This document shows, piece by piece, positions 8,128-14,227 of a stretch of 21,671 nt of DNA. Numbering within the stretch: position 1 is the first letter of the stretch; every line of letters starts with the position of its first letter. Below the pieces are notes generated by a model, which worked only from the letters and a program-made list of their open reading frames with translations, had not been told where the DNA came from and ran no database searches. The translations under genes and the position numbers were made by a program. This DNA comes from CAZALT01 sp964485515 (GTDB lineage: Bacteria; Actinomycetota; Acidimicrobiia; Acidimicrobiales; Acidimicrobilacustridaceae), in assembly GCA_964485515.1 (NCBI GenBank), contig CAZALT010000046.1, positions 1 to 21,671 of the forward strand, read 5' to 3'.

Positions 8128-8933
8128 CAGTCGACCCGCTCGGGGTCCCAGACCCGCCAGATCCCGTCGACCGCGTCCCACTGGGCACGGGGATCGGGCC
8201 GCAGGGACGGTTGCGGGTAGCCACCCACCGCCGAGGACGGGGGCAGATCGGTGACCGCATCGGAGACGGGTGGAGGCTCTGCGCCATGGACGAACCCGCT
8301 CGTGATGGTCGAGGTCGCATCGGGCGGCGACGGGCGCCCCTCGTCTGGCGCTGCAGGGCCATCGGCCGCGCCGGGCACCTTGGCGCTGGCGCCAGCGGCC
8401 ACACGTGGCAACCCGGTCTCGGCCTCGATCTCGGCCTCGGCCACGGTCTTGGCGTCGGTTTCGAGGTCGGCGTACGGGGCGCCGTCGTCCGAGCCATCGC
8501 TCCCCGGGATCACCCCGCCGGGGGCGAGCGGTTCACCGAGGTCGACCCACCTCTGCGTCTCCTCGCTCCAGATCTCCCACACCCCCTCGATCTCGTTCCA
8601 CTGCGCCCGACGATCCGGCGACGAAGCTGGCTCCGGGAACCGGTGCACGTCGACCAGCTCCCACGAGCGGCCCACCTTCATCGGGCGGATGGTCTTGAGC
8701 CCGGTCGTGTACGCCGCACCCAACGGCCGACGCTCCAGCTCCACGCGATCCGCGTCACGAGGGGGCACCTCGGCCGGTTCCCGTCCTGAGGAGCCGGACT
8801 CGTCACCCGCGACGTCCCAGTGTTGTGTCGCGTCGTTCCAGATCTCCCACACGCCGCGGATCTCGTTCCACTGCGCTCGCGGATCAGGCGGTTCCCCAGG
8901 TGCTGGGTGTCGGCGGACGAACCCATCGCGCAT
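8109..8933 (-). CDS. Uncharacterised Trp-rich protein with three copies of a QWNEIxGVWEIW motif
   Basis: I do not recognise this 274-residue protein. It has no signal peptide or membrane segment. Three copies of a short Trp-rich unit stand out at residues 17-39, 107-129 and 247-269, with the pattern P-D-x-R-A-Q-W-N-E-I-x-G-V-W-E-I-W-x-x-x-T-Q-x-W; each is preceded by a Pro-rich stretch. The first two units are also similar at DNA level, pointing to internal duplication. The spacers are acidic and low in complexity, notably 140-235. Spaced Trp pairs suggest a small binding module, perhaps WW-like, but this is inference. The start is set by an excellent AAGGAGG seven bases before the ATG at 8933; longer in-frame reading upstream crosses a repeat and another gene and is rejected. 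Confidence 0.8.
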   Translation of the reverse strand: MRDGFVRRHPAPGEPPDPRAQWNEIRGVWEIWNDATQHWDVAGDESGSSGREPAEVPPRDADRVELERRPLGAAYTTGLKTIRPMKVGRSWELVDVHRFPEPASSPDRRAQWNEIEGVWEIWSEETQRWVDLGEPLAPGGVIPGSDGSDDGAPYADLETDAKTVAEAEIEAETGLPRVAAGASAKVPGAADGPAAPDEGRPSPPDATSTITSGFVHGAEPPPVSDAVTDLPPSSAVGGYPQPSLRPDPRAQWDAVDGIWRVWDPERVDWVAWSP

Positions 8934-8942
8934 CACGTCCTC

Positions 8943-9007
8943 CTTCTGGCATCGATCTTCTGGCGTGCAACTTGCCCGGGAAACGAGCGAGATCGACGCA
9001 AATTGCG
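8943..9007 (+). repeat. Intergenic palindromic repeat family A, copy 3
   Basis: The left arm CTTCTGGCATCGAT is followed at once by a second partial arm CTTCTGGCGT; the right arm is GCGAGATCGACGCAAATTGCG. Read on the minus strand, its terminal CCAGAAG runs into the AAGGAGG ribosome-binding site of the Trp-rich repeat gene. Confidence 0.65.
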
Positions 9008-9010
9008 CTC

Positions 9011-9790
9011 TCAGACCGCCGATCCAGGTGTCGCAGCCGCCTCGATGCGCTGGCGGTCCAGCCATCCCAGCAGCATGGCGACCGCTCGGGGATCGTGACG
9101 CAGCTGGTGGCCGGCCCCGTCGATGACGCGCAACGACGCACTGCCGTGGGCGTCGGCCAGGACCCGGGCGTCGAACACGGGAACCATCTCGTCCTCGGAC
9201 CCGTGCATGATGAGGAACGGTCGGTCGGCCAGCTTCGGAGCAACCTGCACCGGCCGGATGTCGCGGATCTCCCGGGACCACGCGTCGAAGGCAGGCGGGA
9301 ACCCCGCAGACCGGATGATGCCGACCTCGCGGGCGTGCTGCAGGAGGCGCCGGGGATGACTGGCCCAGTCGTCGAAGTCCGCGGGCGCGCCCATCGCCGC
9401 AACACCCCGGATGCGCTTGTCCTGGGCTGCCGCGCAGATGGCCAGAGCCCCCCCGGTGCCGAAACCGGAGGTCCAGACGCCCTTGACCCCTTCGACACGG
9501 CGCAACCACTCGCTGGCGCCGATCATGTCGGACAGCCAGGAACCCATCGAGAAGTCGCCACCCGAGTCGCCGCATCCGCGCAACGTGATGACGAGGACGT
9601 ACCAGCCCATCTCGGTCGCGATGCGATCGGCGAGCTCGGGGAACGAACGCGCAGAGAGGCGCCCGCCCTCACGGAGATGGGGGAACCCGTGGCTCAGCAC
9701 GAGCCCCGGGAGGTTGGTTCCCGGCGCGCTGTGCGGTCGGGCGAGGTGGCCGGCGATGTCGACGCCGCCGTTGGTGAAGAGCTTCTCCAC
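9011..9790 (-). CDS. Alpha/beta-hydrolase fold protein lacking the nucleophile serine
   Basis: This 259-residue protein has the alpha/beta-hydrolase fold: LSHGFPH forms the oxyanion-side strand (about 32-38), the elbow region is WTSGFGTGGALA (106-117), HGSEDEMVP (196-204) holds the acidic residue and GAGHQ (225-229) the histidine H228. The elbow should read G-x-S-x-G; here it is G109-F110-G111-T112-G113, so the nucleophile Ser is Gly (codon GGC, one base from AGC). It may be a non-hydrolytic member or use another residue. The start is a GTG at 9790, nine bases after the stop of the upstream gene on the same strand, so the two may be cotranscribed. A dienelactone hydrolase-like or acyl-peptidase-like ancestor is possible; the substrate is unknown. 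Confidence 0.82.
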   Translation of the reverse strand: MEKLFTNGGVDIAGHLARPHSAPGTNLPGLVLSHGFPHLREGGRLSARSFPELADRIATEMGWYVLVITLRGCGDSGGDFSMGSWLSDMIGASEWLRRVEGVKGVWTSGFGTGGALAICAAAQDKRIRGVAAMGAPADFDDWASHPRRLLQHAREVGIIRSAGFPPAFDAWSREIRDIRPVQVAPKLADRPFLIMHGSEDEMVPVFDARVLADAHGSASLRVIDGAGHQLRHDPRAVAMLLGWLDRQRIEAAATPGSAV

Positions 9791-9799
9791 GCTGGGCGG

Positions 9800-10024
9800 T
9801 CAGCTCACGTCGACGCCGTCGACGCCGCTTCCGTTGCCCTTGTACGGCTTGTAGCTGCGGTTCCTCGCCTCGGTCAGCGTGTCGGGAGCGAAGCAGGCAA
9901 AGGTCTCGGACGCCATGATGTCGTCGATGATGGTCGGGTCGTCGATGTTGTCGACGTCGTAGACGACCTGGTTGCGCTTGTCGCCGAGCCAGCGATGGTG
10001 CTCGTACTTGGTGGGACGCTGCAT
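9800..10024 (-). CDS. Small conserved-looking hypothetical protein
   Basis: I do not recognise this 74-residue protein. It is hydrophilic, opens with RPTKYEHHRWLGDKRNQVVYD, has an acidic middle (DNIDDPTIIDDIM) and an ARNRSYKPYKG basic segment near the end, with a short Gly/Val/Asp tail that looks unconserved. There is no membrane segment or signal peptide. The ATG at 10024 is preferred because TATGCT lies seven bases upstream, the same leaderless spacing as elsewhere in this window; an ATG at 10036 is the alternative. A longer in-frame reading to a TTG at 10291 passes through the structured leader and has untypical composition, so it is rejected. The alpha/beta-hydrolase gene follows after nine bases. 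Confidence 0.7.
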   Translation of the reverse strand: MQRPTKYEHHRWLGDKRNQVVYDVDNIDDPTIIDDIMASETFACFAPDTLTEARNRSYKPYKGNGSGVDGVDVS

Positions 10025-10031
10025 GGCGCCG

Positions 10032-10037
10032 AGCATA
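10032..10037 (-). promoter_or_regulatory. Leaderless -10 hexamer of the small hypothetical gene
   Basis: TATGCT on the minus strand lies seven bases before the ATG at 10024. It could give transcription independent of the structured leader further upstream. Confidence 0.45.
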
Positions 10038-10113
10038 GGTCCGGCCAGGATGCTCCGAGGTAACCCATGCGCCACGACGCTGCCGATCCGCAGGAGGGAA
10101 CCCCGATGATGCA

Positions 10114-10145
10114 GCGAAGGGAGGTCCCGGAGGACCCCCCTTCGC
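10114..10145 (-). terminator. Strong hairpin, terminator or attenuator of the structured leader
   Basis: On the minus strand the arms GCGAAGGGGGGTCC and GGACCTCCCTTCGC pair over 14 bp (one G-U) around the tetraloop TCCG. No U-tract follows, which is common for actinobacterial terminators. It sits between the Cys-Cys mini-ORF and the small hypothetical gene. Confidence 0.6.
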
Positions 10146-10257
10146 GCAACGAACGCTGAATTCCCGGTGTGAAGTTGCTGTCGGAAGGGACGAGTCTCCG
10201 ACCTTCGTTCACCGGTGGTGGGCTGGTTGGACTCCACCAATCGGTCCAGCAGGCCAA

Positions 10258-10302
10258 CTAGCGGCCAGCCACCTCCAGGGTCCCAGAACAACAGTCACTC
10301 AT
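10258..10302 (-). CDS. 14-codon mini-ORF with adjacent cysteines
   Basis: ATG at 10302 opens a frame reading MSDCCSGTLEVAGR and then TAG. The start is 10 bases after GGAGG, and the surrounding sequence AGAAAGGAGGTGGTCC can pair with essentially the whole 3' end of 16S rRNA (one G-U pair). Such a short frame with a strong ribosome-binding site and two consecutive Cys codons suggests a leader peptide that could sense cysteine or ribosome speed. Coding status rests only on the ribosome-binding site and position, since the frame is too short for codon statistics. Confidence 0.45.
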   Translation of the reverse strand: MSDCCSGTLEVAGR

Positions 10303-10334
10303 GTGATGGACCACCTCCTTTCTCTGGTCCTGCG

Positions 10335-10362
10335 ACCGTACCCCCGGCAGCGATCCGCGCAA
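10335..10362 (-). promoter_or_regulatory. Promoter of the structured leader
   Basis: On the minus strand, TTGCGC (10362-10357) and TACGGT (10340-10335) are separated by 16 bases, a sigma-70-like arrangement. The predicted start is five to seven bases upstream of, or at, the 5' hairpin. Confidence 0.45.
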
Positions 10363-10410
10363 CAGCATTTTGCGTGAACGCCGGTGAACAGATCAGGATC
10401 ACTCGGCGAT

Positions 10411-10456
10411 CTCAGGCAGGTGGGACGACGGGACTCAGGCAGGTGGGACGACGGGG
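10411..10456 (+). repeat. Tandem 23-bp duplication over a stop codon
   Basis: Two copies of a 23-base unit starting CTCAGGCAGGTGGGACGACG (10411-10433 and 10434-10456) differ at one base. The stop codon of the membrane-anchored protein lies in the second copy as read on the plus strand, so the first copy is an untranslated echo of its C-terminal codons. Confidence 0.85.
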
Positions 10457-10875
10457 CCCACCGCGCCGATGGCCCGGAGGTAGCTGTCGTTGGCGTCGAG
10501 CACCTCGACGACCTGCACGTCGGTGACCTCGAGCTCGGCGTCGGTGGCCCGTCCGAGCACGTAGGCCACGGCTTCGTCGTCGGTGGCCATGGTGGGACCG
10601 GCGGGCAGGTTGCGCAGCTCGTCTTCGGCCTCGGCGGCGACGCCCTTGTTCTCGAGGTAGTCGAGGTGCCAGCCGATCAGCTCCGCCACGTCGTTGAAGC
10701 TCAACACGGCAGTGGTCGCGTCCGGGAGCCGCTCTGCCACGAACGCCACGGCCTCGTCCTGGTCGAAGACGGTCACAGGAGCTTGCCTGGCCAGGCGCGC
10801 CGTGACGCCACCGACGGCCACGAGGCCGATGGCCACGACGATCAGCGCGGCGAGGACGACGAAGATGACGATCAT
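10435..10875 (-). CDS. Membrane-anchored hypothetical protein
   Basis: This is a 146-residue protein of unknown function. Residues 2-24 (MIVIFVVLAALIVVAIGLVAVGG) form one hydrophobic helix, either a signal anchor or an uncleaved signal sequence; there is no lipobox Cys. The rest is acidic and soluble with no cysteine, containing the stretches DEAVAFVAERLPD and DDEAVAYVLGRATD, which resemble each other and may reflect an internal duplication. It would lie mostly on one face of the membrane with a short N-terminus. The ATG at 10875 has TAGCGT ten bases upstream, suggesting a very short or absent 5' leader. A 23-bp tandem duplication covers its stop codon. Confidence 0.75.
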   Translation of the reverse strand: MIVIFVVLAALIVVAIGLVAVGGVTARLARQAPVTVFDQDEAVAFVAERLPDATTAVLSFNDVAELIGWHLDYLENKGVAAEAEDELRNLPAGPTMATDDEAVAYVLGRATDAELEVTDVQVVEVLDANDSYLRAIGAVGPVVPPA

Positions 10876-10989
10876 GACGGGGCCAACGCTATCGGTCGGA
10901 GGAGAGGCGCGAACAGCACACGCGGATGCTGGAAGCCGGGTACGCGATCTGGGACAAGACCTGGGACAAGGTCTGGCGAGAACGGCGAA

Positions 10990-11016
10990 GACCCCCGAGG
11001 CTGCACCTCAGGGGTC
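10990..11016 (-). terminator. Terminator hairpin after the acyl-CoA dehydrogenase gene
   Basis: GACCCCCGAGG and CCTCAGGGGTC pair over 11 positions with one mismatch around the loop CTGCA, 43 bases after the stop. A smaller hairpin AGACCT/AGGTCT (10957-10974) follows in the direction of transcription, inside a direct repeat of CTGGGACAAG. No long T-tract is seen. Confidence 0.6.
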
Positions 11017-11058
11017 TCGTCGGGTGGCTGACCAGTCGTTTGCCGGTCGGCCAGGTGC

Positions 11059-12174
11059 TCAGATGCCGATGCGCTGGGCGAGCAGCTCTCGGTGGTACGT
11101 GGGATCGCCGAAGAGCAGTTCGGAGCTCTTGGCCCGCTTGAAGTAGAGATGGGCGGGGTGCTCCCAGGTGAAGCCGATGCCACCGTGGATCTGGATGTTC
11201 TCGGCTGACGCATGGAAGTACGCATCGGAGCAGTAGGCCTTGGCCAGCGAGGCGACAGCGGGGAGCTCGTCGTTCATCTCCGACGCGCACCAGCCGGCGT
11301 AGTACGCGGCGGACTTGGCCGACTCGACCTCGAGGAGCATGTCGGCGCACTTGTGCTTGATGGCCTGGAACGAGCCGATGGGGCGGCCGAACTGGACCCG
11401 GACCTTGGCGTACTCGACAGCCATGTCGAGGCACATCTGTGCGCCACCGACCTGCTCGGCGGCGAGACCGACCGCCGCGAGGTCGAGCACGGTGGACAGG
11501 GTGGCCCAACCGGCGCCGTCGGTGCCGATGAGGCGACCCTCGACCCCGTCGAGGTCGAGCTTGGCCTGCTTGCGGGTCTGGTCCATGGTGGACAGCGCGG
11601 TGCGGGTGAGTCCCTCGGCATCGCCGGCGACGGCGAACAGCGAGACGCCGGCATCGGTGCGGGCCGCGACGATGAGCAGATCGGCGGTGTGTCCGTCGAT
11701 GACGTAGGACTTGGTGCCGGTGAGCTTCCACGAACCCGACGCGTTGGATGCCGTGGTCTCGATGCCCGACTCGTCCCACCGCCCGTTGGGCTCGGTGAAG
11801 GCCAACGCGGCGATGGTCTCGCCCGCGGCGATGCCGGGGAGGTAGTCGGTCTTGGCATCGATGTCGTCGGCCACGAGCAGGGCGTTGGTGGCGAGCACCA
11901 CGGTGGAGAAGAACGGCGCGCACAGGAGGCTGCGACCCATCTCCTCGAGCACGACGATGAGCTCGACGTAGCCGAAGCCCTGGCCACCGAACTCCTCGGG
12001 GACGATGAGGCTCTGCAGGCCGAGCTGCTCGGCCATCTGCTTCCACACCTCGGGGTCGAAGCCGTTCTCCGTGTCCATCTGCTCGCGCACGGCGGACTCG
12101 GGCGACTTGGCTTCGAGGAACTGACGGACGATGCTCCGGAGCTCTTCCTGCTCCTCGCTGAACGCGAAATTCAC
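11059..12174 (-). CDS. Acyl-CoA dehydrogenase family protein
   Basis: This is a flavoprotein of the acyl-CoA dehydrogenase family, which introduces the alpha-beta double bond into an acyl-CoA and passes electrons to electron-transfer flavoprotein. The 371 residues cover the full fold: an N-terminal helical domain (EEQEELRSIVRQFLEAKSP), the middle beta-domain with LAFTEPNGRWD, and the C-terminal helical domain with RVQFGRPIGSFQAIKHKCADM and QIHGGIGFTWEHPAHLYFKRA. The motif set resembles actinobacterial FadE subunits of steroid or lipid degradation, some of which work as heterotetramers, but I cannot fix the substrate. No catabolic partner genes are adjacent. The start is a GTG at 12174 with a purine-rich GAAGGGGG upstream as the likely ribosome-binding site. 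A terminator hairpin follows. Confidence 0.93.
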   Translation of the reverse strand: MNFAFSEEQEELRSIVRQFLEAKSPESAVREQMDTENGFDPEVWKQMAEQLGLQSLIVPEEFGGQGFGYVELIVVLEEMGRSLLCAPFFSTVVLATNALLVADDIDAKTDYLPGIAAGETIAALAFTEPNGRWDESGIETTASNASGSWKLTGTKSYVIDGHTADLLIVAARTDAGVSLFAVAGDAEGLTRTALSTMDQTRKQAKLDLDGVEGRLIGTDGAGWATLSTVLDLAAVGLAAEQVGGAQMCLDMAVEYAKVRVQFGRPIGSFQAIKHKCADMLLEVESAKSAAYYAGWCASEMNDELPAVASLAKAYCSDAYFHASAENIQIHGGIGFTWEHPAHLYFKRAKSSELLFGDPTYHRELLAQRIGI

Positions 12175-12232
12175 CTGCGTTGCCCCCTTCGGGCGAGATC
12201 TGACCCATTGATGAGTGCCCCATTCCTAGCAG

Positions 12233-12246
12233 TGAACGGCGGTTCA
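12233..12246. promoter_or_regulatory. Candidate operator between divergent genes
   Basis: TGAAC-GGCG-GTTCA is a 5+5 inverted repeat in the 161-base gap between the acyl-CoA dehydrogenase (minus) and the MBL-fold gene (plus). It lies just upstream of a TAGGAA sequence that could serve the dehydrogenase. The spacing does not match the KstR consensus I know. Confidence 0.3.
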
Positions 12247-12323
12247 AAGCACATCTCCCCCACCCCTCCCGGCATCCACGATCTCGGTCCCACCCACCCG
12301 CGACCCCGGGGTGAGAACCCCTC

Positions 12324-12329
12324 TACGAT
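12324..12329 (+). promoter_or_regulatory. Leaderless -10 hexamer of the MBL-fold gene
   Basis: TACGAT lies six bases before the ATG at 12336. The GGAG at 12331-12334 is too close to the ATG to work as a ribosome-binding site. Confidence 0.5.
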
Positions 12330-12335
12330 CGGAGC

Positions 12336-12944
12336 ATGTCGACGCTGCACTACGCGGACACGCAGGCCGAGGTCCACAAGATCGTGGTCGGCCCGTTCGA
12401 CAACAACGTGTTCGTGCTGCGCTGCCGTGAGACCGGCGACGCGGTGCTGCTCGATGCAGCGAACGAGCACGAGCGCCTGCTCGATCTGTGCCGAGCGCTC
12501 GACGTCCGCACCGTGCTCGAGACGCACGGCCACTGGGACCACATCCAGGCCGTCCCCGCGGTGCGCGAGGCCGGCTACGAGGTCGGGGTCACCGCTGACG
12601 ACGCGGGCATGCTCGAGTCCTACGACTACATCCTCGAAGACGAGTCGGTGATCGAGGTGGGACGGCTCCGGCTCCACACCATCCTCACGCCGGGCCACAC
12701 GCCGGGTTCGATGTGCTTCCGCCTCGAAGGCTCTCCCATCCTGTTCAGCGGCGACACCCTGTTTCCGGGCGGACCGGGCAACACGTCGCACGACCTCGGC
12801 GACTTCACGAAGATCATCGAGTCGGTCGACCGCAAGCTCTTCACACTCCCCGCCGACACGATCGTGCTACCCGGTCACGGTCTCGACACCACGGTCGGAG
12901 CGGAACGCCCGCACCTCGACGAGTGGATCGACCGCGGCTGGTAG
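12336..12944 (+). CDS. Metallo-beta-lactamase-fold hydrolase, glyoxalase II-like
   Basis: This 202-residue protein belongs to the metallo-beta-lactamase superfamily and most resembles the small glyoxalase II-like thioester hydrolases. The metal ligands are all present: H64, H66, D68 and H69 in THGHWDHI, H121 in TPGHTPGS, D140 in FSGDTLF, and H181 in LPGHGLDT. A two-metal hydrolytic centre is expected, in the cytoplasm as there is no signal peptide. It is short for classical GloB and lacks its C-terminal helical domain, so the substrate may be a different thioester. It is probably transcribed alone from a leaderless promoter; a family B palindrome lies 17 bases after the stop and would serve as a bidirectional terminator with the convergent dioxygenase gene. 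Confidence 0.88.
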   Translation: MSTLHYADTQAEVHKIVVGPFDNNVFVLRCRETGDAVLLDAANEHERLLDLCRALDVRTVLETHGHWDHIQAVPAVREAGYEVGVTADDAGMLESYDYILEDESVIEVGRLRLHTILTPGHTPGSMCFRLEGSPILFSGDTLFPGGPGNTSHDLGDFTKIIESVDRKLFTLPADTIVLPGHGLDTTVGAERPHLDEWIDRGW

Positions 12945-12960
12945 CCCGGCCCCTCCTCCT

Positions 12961-13015
12961 GCCGAACTGGCTGGACAGATACGCCGAATGGCCCTTGTCT
13001 TCCCAGCCAGTTCCG
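12961..13015 (-). repeat. Palindromic repeat family B, copy 2
   Basis: Arms GAACTGGCTGG (12964-12974) and CCAGCCAGTTC (13003-13013) are an 11-bp perfect inverted repeat. The core, with ATACGCCGAATGGCCC, is the reverse complement of that of copy 1, so this copy is inserted in the opposite orientation. It lies between convergent genes and may terminate both. Confidence 0.75.
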
Positions 13016-13026
13016 CAGGACGATCG

Positions 13027-13950
13027 TCAGGAGTTGAGGTAGGCGGTGGAGTCGCCCGAGATGGCCCAGCCGGCGCGGCCATCTACGCCGCGGGGCACGC
13101 TGCCGGCAACCGTGACCCGCTGCACGCGTCGCGGCTGATCGCCGTAGTCGGCGATGGCGTAGTGCTGGGTGGACCGGTTGTCCCAGATCACGACGTCGCC
13201 CTCGCTCCAGCGCCAGCGCACGGTGTTCTCAAGTCGCGTCACGGCATCGTGGAGCGTGCGGAGCAACGTGGCTGACTCGACCCCGGCCCAGCCCGCGATC
13301 TCCCGGGCGAACCCGCCGGCGAGGAGCGAGTGCTCACCTGTCTCAGGGTGCACGTGGACAAGCGGATGCAACGTGCGGAACGTGGTCGAGGAGAACGACG
13401 CGGCGTAGTCCCGGACCTGTGATGCACCATCGCTGGCGTCGACGCGCGACACCTTGGCGTAGTCGAAGTCGTTCGAATGGATGACGTCGAGCAACTCGAT
13501 CTCGGCGCGGAGCTCGGCGGGGAGTCCCTCGTAGGCCGCGACTGTGTTGGCCCAGACCGTGTCACCGCCGAACGGCGGGATGGTGACAGCCCGAAGGACC
13601 GAGATGGCCGGTGGTCGGTCGACGAACGTGACGTCGGTGTGCCAGTTGTTGGCCCGAGCACCGCGCCCGGAATCCAGGTCGAACACGCCGGTGCTACCAC
13701 TGAGGTCGCGCAGGGTGGGATGGCCCTGGGTGATCGGCCCGAACTGCTCGGCGAGCGCCACCTGCTCCCCCTCGGTGAGGTGCTGTCCCGGGAAGAACAG
13801 GACCCGGTTCTCCAGGAGGGTCTGGCGCAGCTGCCCGAGCGTCTCGTCGTCCAAGCGGCAGCTCAGGTCGATGCCGGTGACCGCCGCGCCGATACGGCCC
13901 GCAACGGGCACCACGACGGGGTTCGGTTTGGTGACGAGAGCCAGGCTCAT
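13027..13950 (-). CDS. TauD/TfdA-family Fe(II)/2-oxoglutarate dioxygenase
   Basis: This is a 307-residue non-heme iron dioxygenase of the TauD/TfdA family, which hydroxylates substrates such as taurine, alkyl sulfates or aryloxyacetates with 2-oxoglutarate and O2. The iron-binding triad is visible: H104 and D106 in WHTDVTF and H263 in STQHYAI, with Arg residues in PRRVQRVTVAG (274-278) for 2-oxoglutarate. The N-terminal GIDLSCRLDD and FFPGQHLT segments are typical. The ATG at 13950 has AGGAG seven bases upstream. A sigma-70-like promoter lies about 40-70 bases upstream. TauD proper releases sulfite under sulfur starvation, and the adjacent CymR-like Rrf2 regulator and cysteine desulfurase make a sulfur role attractive, but the substrate cannot be settled here. 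Confidence 0.92.
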   Translation of the reverse strand: MSLALVTKPNPVVVPVAGRIGAAVTGIDLSCRLDDETLGQLRQTLLENRVLFFPGQHLTEGEQVALAEQFGPITQGHPTLRDLSGSTGVFDLDSGRGARANNWHTDVTFVDRPPAISVLRAVTIPPFGGDTVWANTVAAYEGLPAELRAEIELLDVIHSNDFDYAKVSRVDASDGASQVRDYAASFSSTTFRTLHPLVHVHPETGEHSLLAGGFAREIAGWAGVESATLLRTLHDAVTRLENTVRWRWSEGDVVIWDNRSTQHYAIADYGDQPRRVQRVTVAGSVPRGVDGRAGWAISGDSTAYLNS

Positions 13951-13988
13951 GCCGTTCTCCTAAAAGGCGATTGACTTGCTCGGGTTTC

Positions 13989-14017
13989 TTTCTAGGGGCC
14001 CGGGCACGACGTGTCAA
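13989..14017 (-). promoter_or_regulatory. Promoter of the TauD-family gene
   Basis: On the minus strand TTGACA (14017-14012) and TAGAAA (13994-13989) are 17 bases apart, a near-ideal sigma-70-type promoter. The resulting 5' leader of roughly 30 bases includes the AGGAG ribosome-binding site. Confidence 0.7.
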
Positions 14018-14059
14018 GGCACCTCGGTCAGGGCGCGGCCATCGACCGAGCGCCGTAGC

Positions 14060-14090
14060 CGCCACGACCGCCACGACCGCCACGACCGCC
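14060..14090 (+). repeat. Short tandem repeat, 9-bp unit
   Basis: GCCACGACC repeats three times, followed by a partial unit, in the 277-base gap between the TauD-family and Rrf2 genes. The rest of that gap up to 14227 shows no gene or further clear signal. Confidence 0.7.
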
Positions 14091-14227
14091 TTCGGCTCTC
14101 ATCGGCGGGCCCGGTCTCGGCCACCGATCGATCCACGACCGGCCGCGACGCCGCGTGGTCCATCAGGGGTCGAGGCGACGTCCCGAGCTGTTGTCGACGC
14201 GACGTGTGCGACGCCGCGTTCCGAGGG

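Larger units (their letters stand above)
10114..10328 (-). ncRNA. Putative structured leader or small RNA (about 215 nt)
   Basis: A promoter-like pair (TTGCGC/TACGGT) would start a transcript near 10328-10330. Its 5' end folds into a 6-bp hairpin, arms GGACCA/TGGTCC, with the Shine-Dalgarno loop GAGAAAGGAGG. A 14-codon ORF follows, then hairpins GTCGGA/TCCGAC (about 10201-10179) and the terminator-like stem at 10145-10114. The interval has no convincing long coding frame. It could be an attenuating leader for the gene at 9800-10024 or a self-contained small RNA; I cannot assign it to a known family. Confidence 0.5.

Noticed and set aside
10025..10291. Upstream extension of the small hypothetical protein to a TTG
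   Set aside because: It crosses hairpins of the structured leader and has atypical composition; a leaderless ATG at 10024 explains the start better.
10305..10322. Resemblance of the plus strand to the 3' end of 16S rRNA (GGACCACCTCCTTTCT)
   Set aside because: The flanking sequence does not match 16S rRNA, so it is not a rRNA fragment; it is the complement of an extended Shine-Dalgarno sequence.
12233..12246. KstR site upstream of the acyl-CoA dehydrogenase
   Set aside because: KstR sites have AAC-NN-GTT spacing; here four bases separate the arms, so the sites differ.
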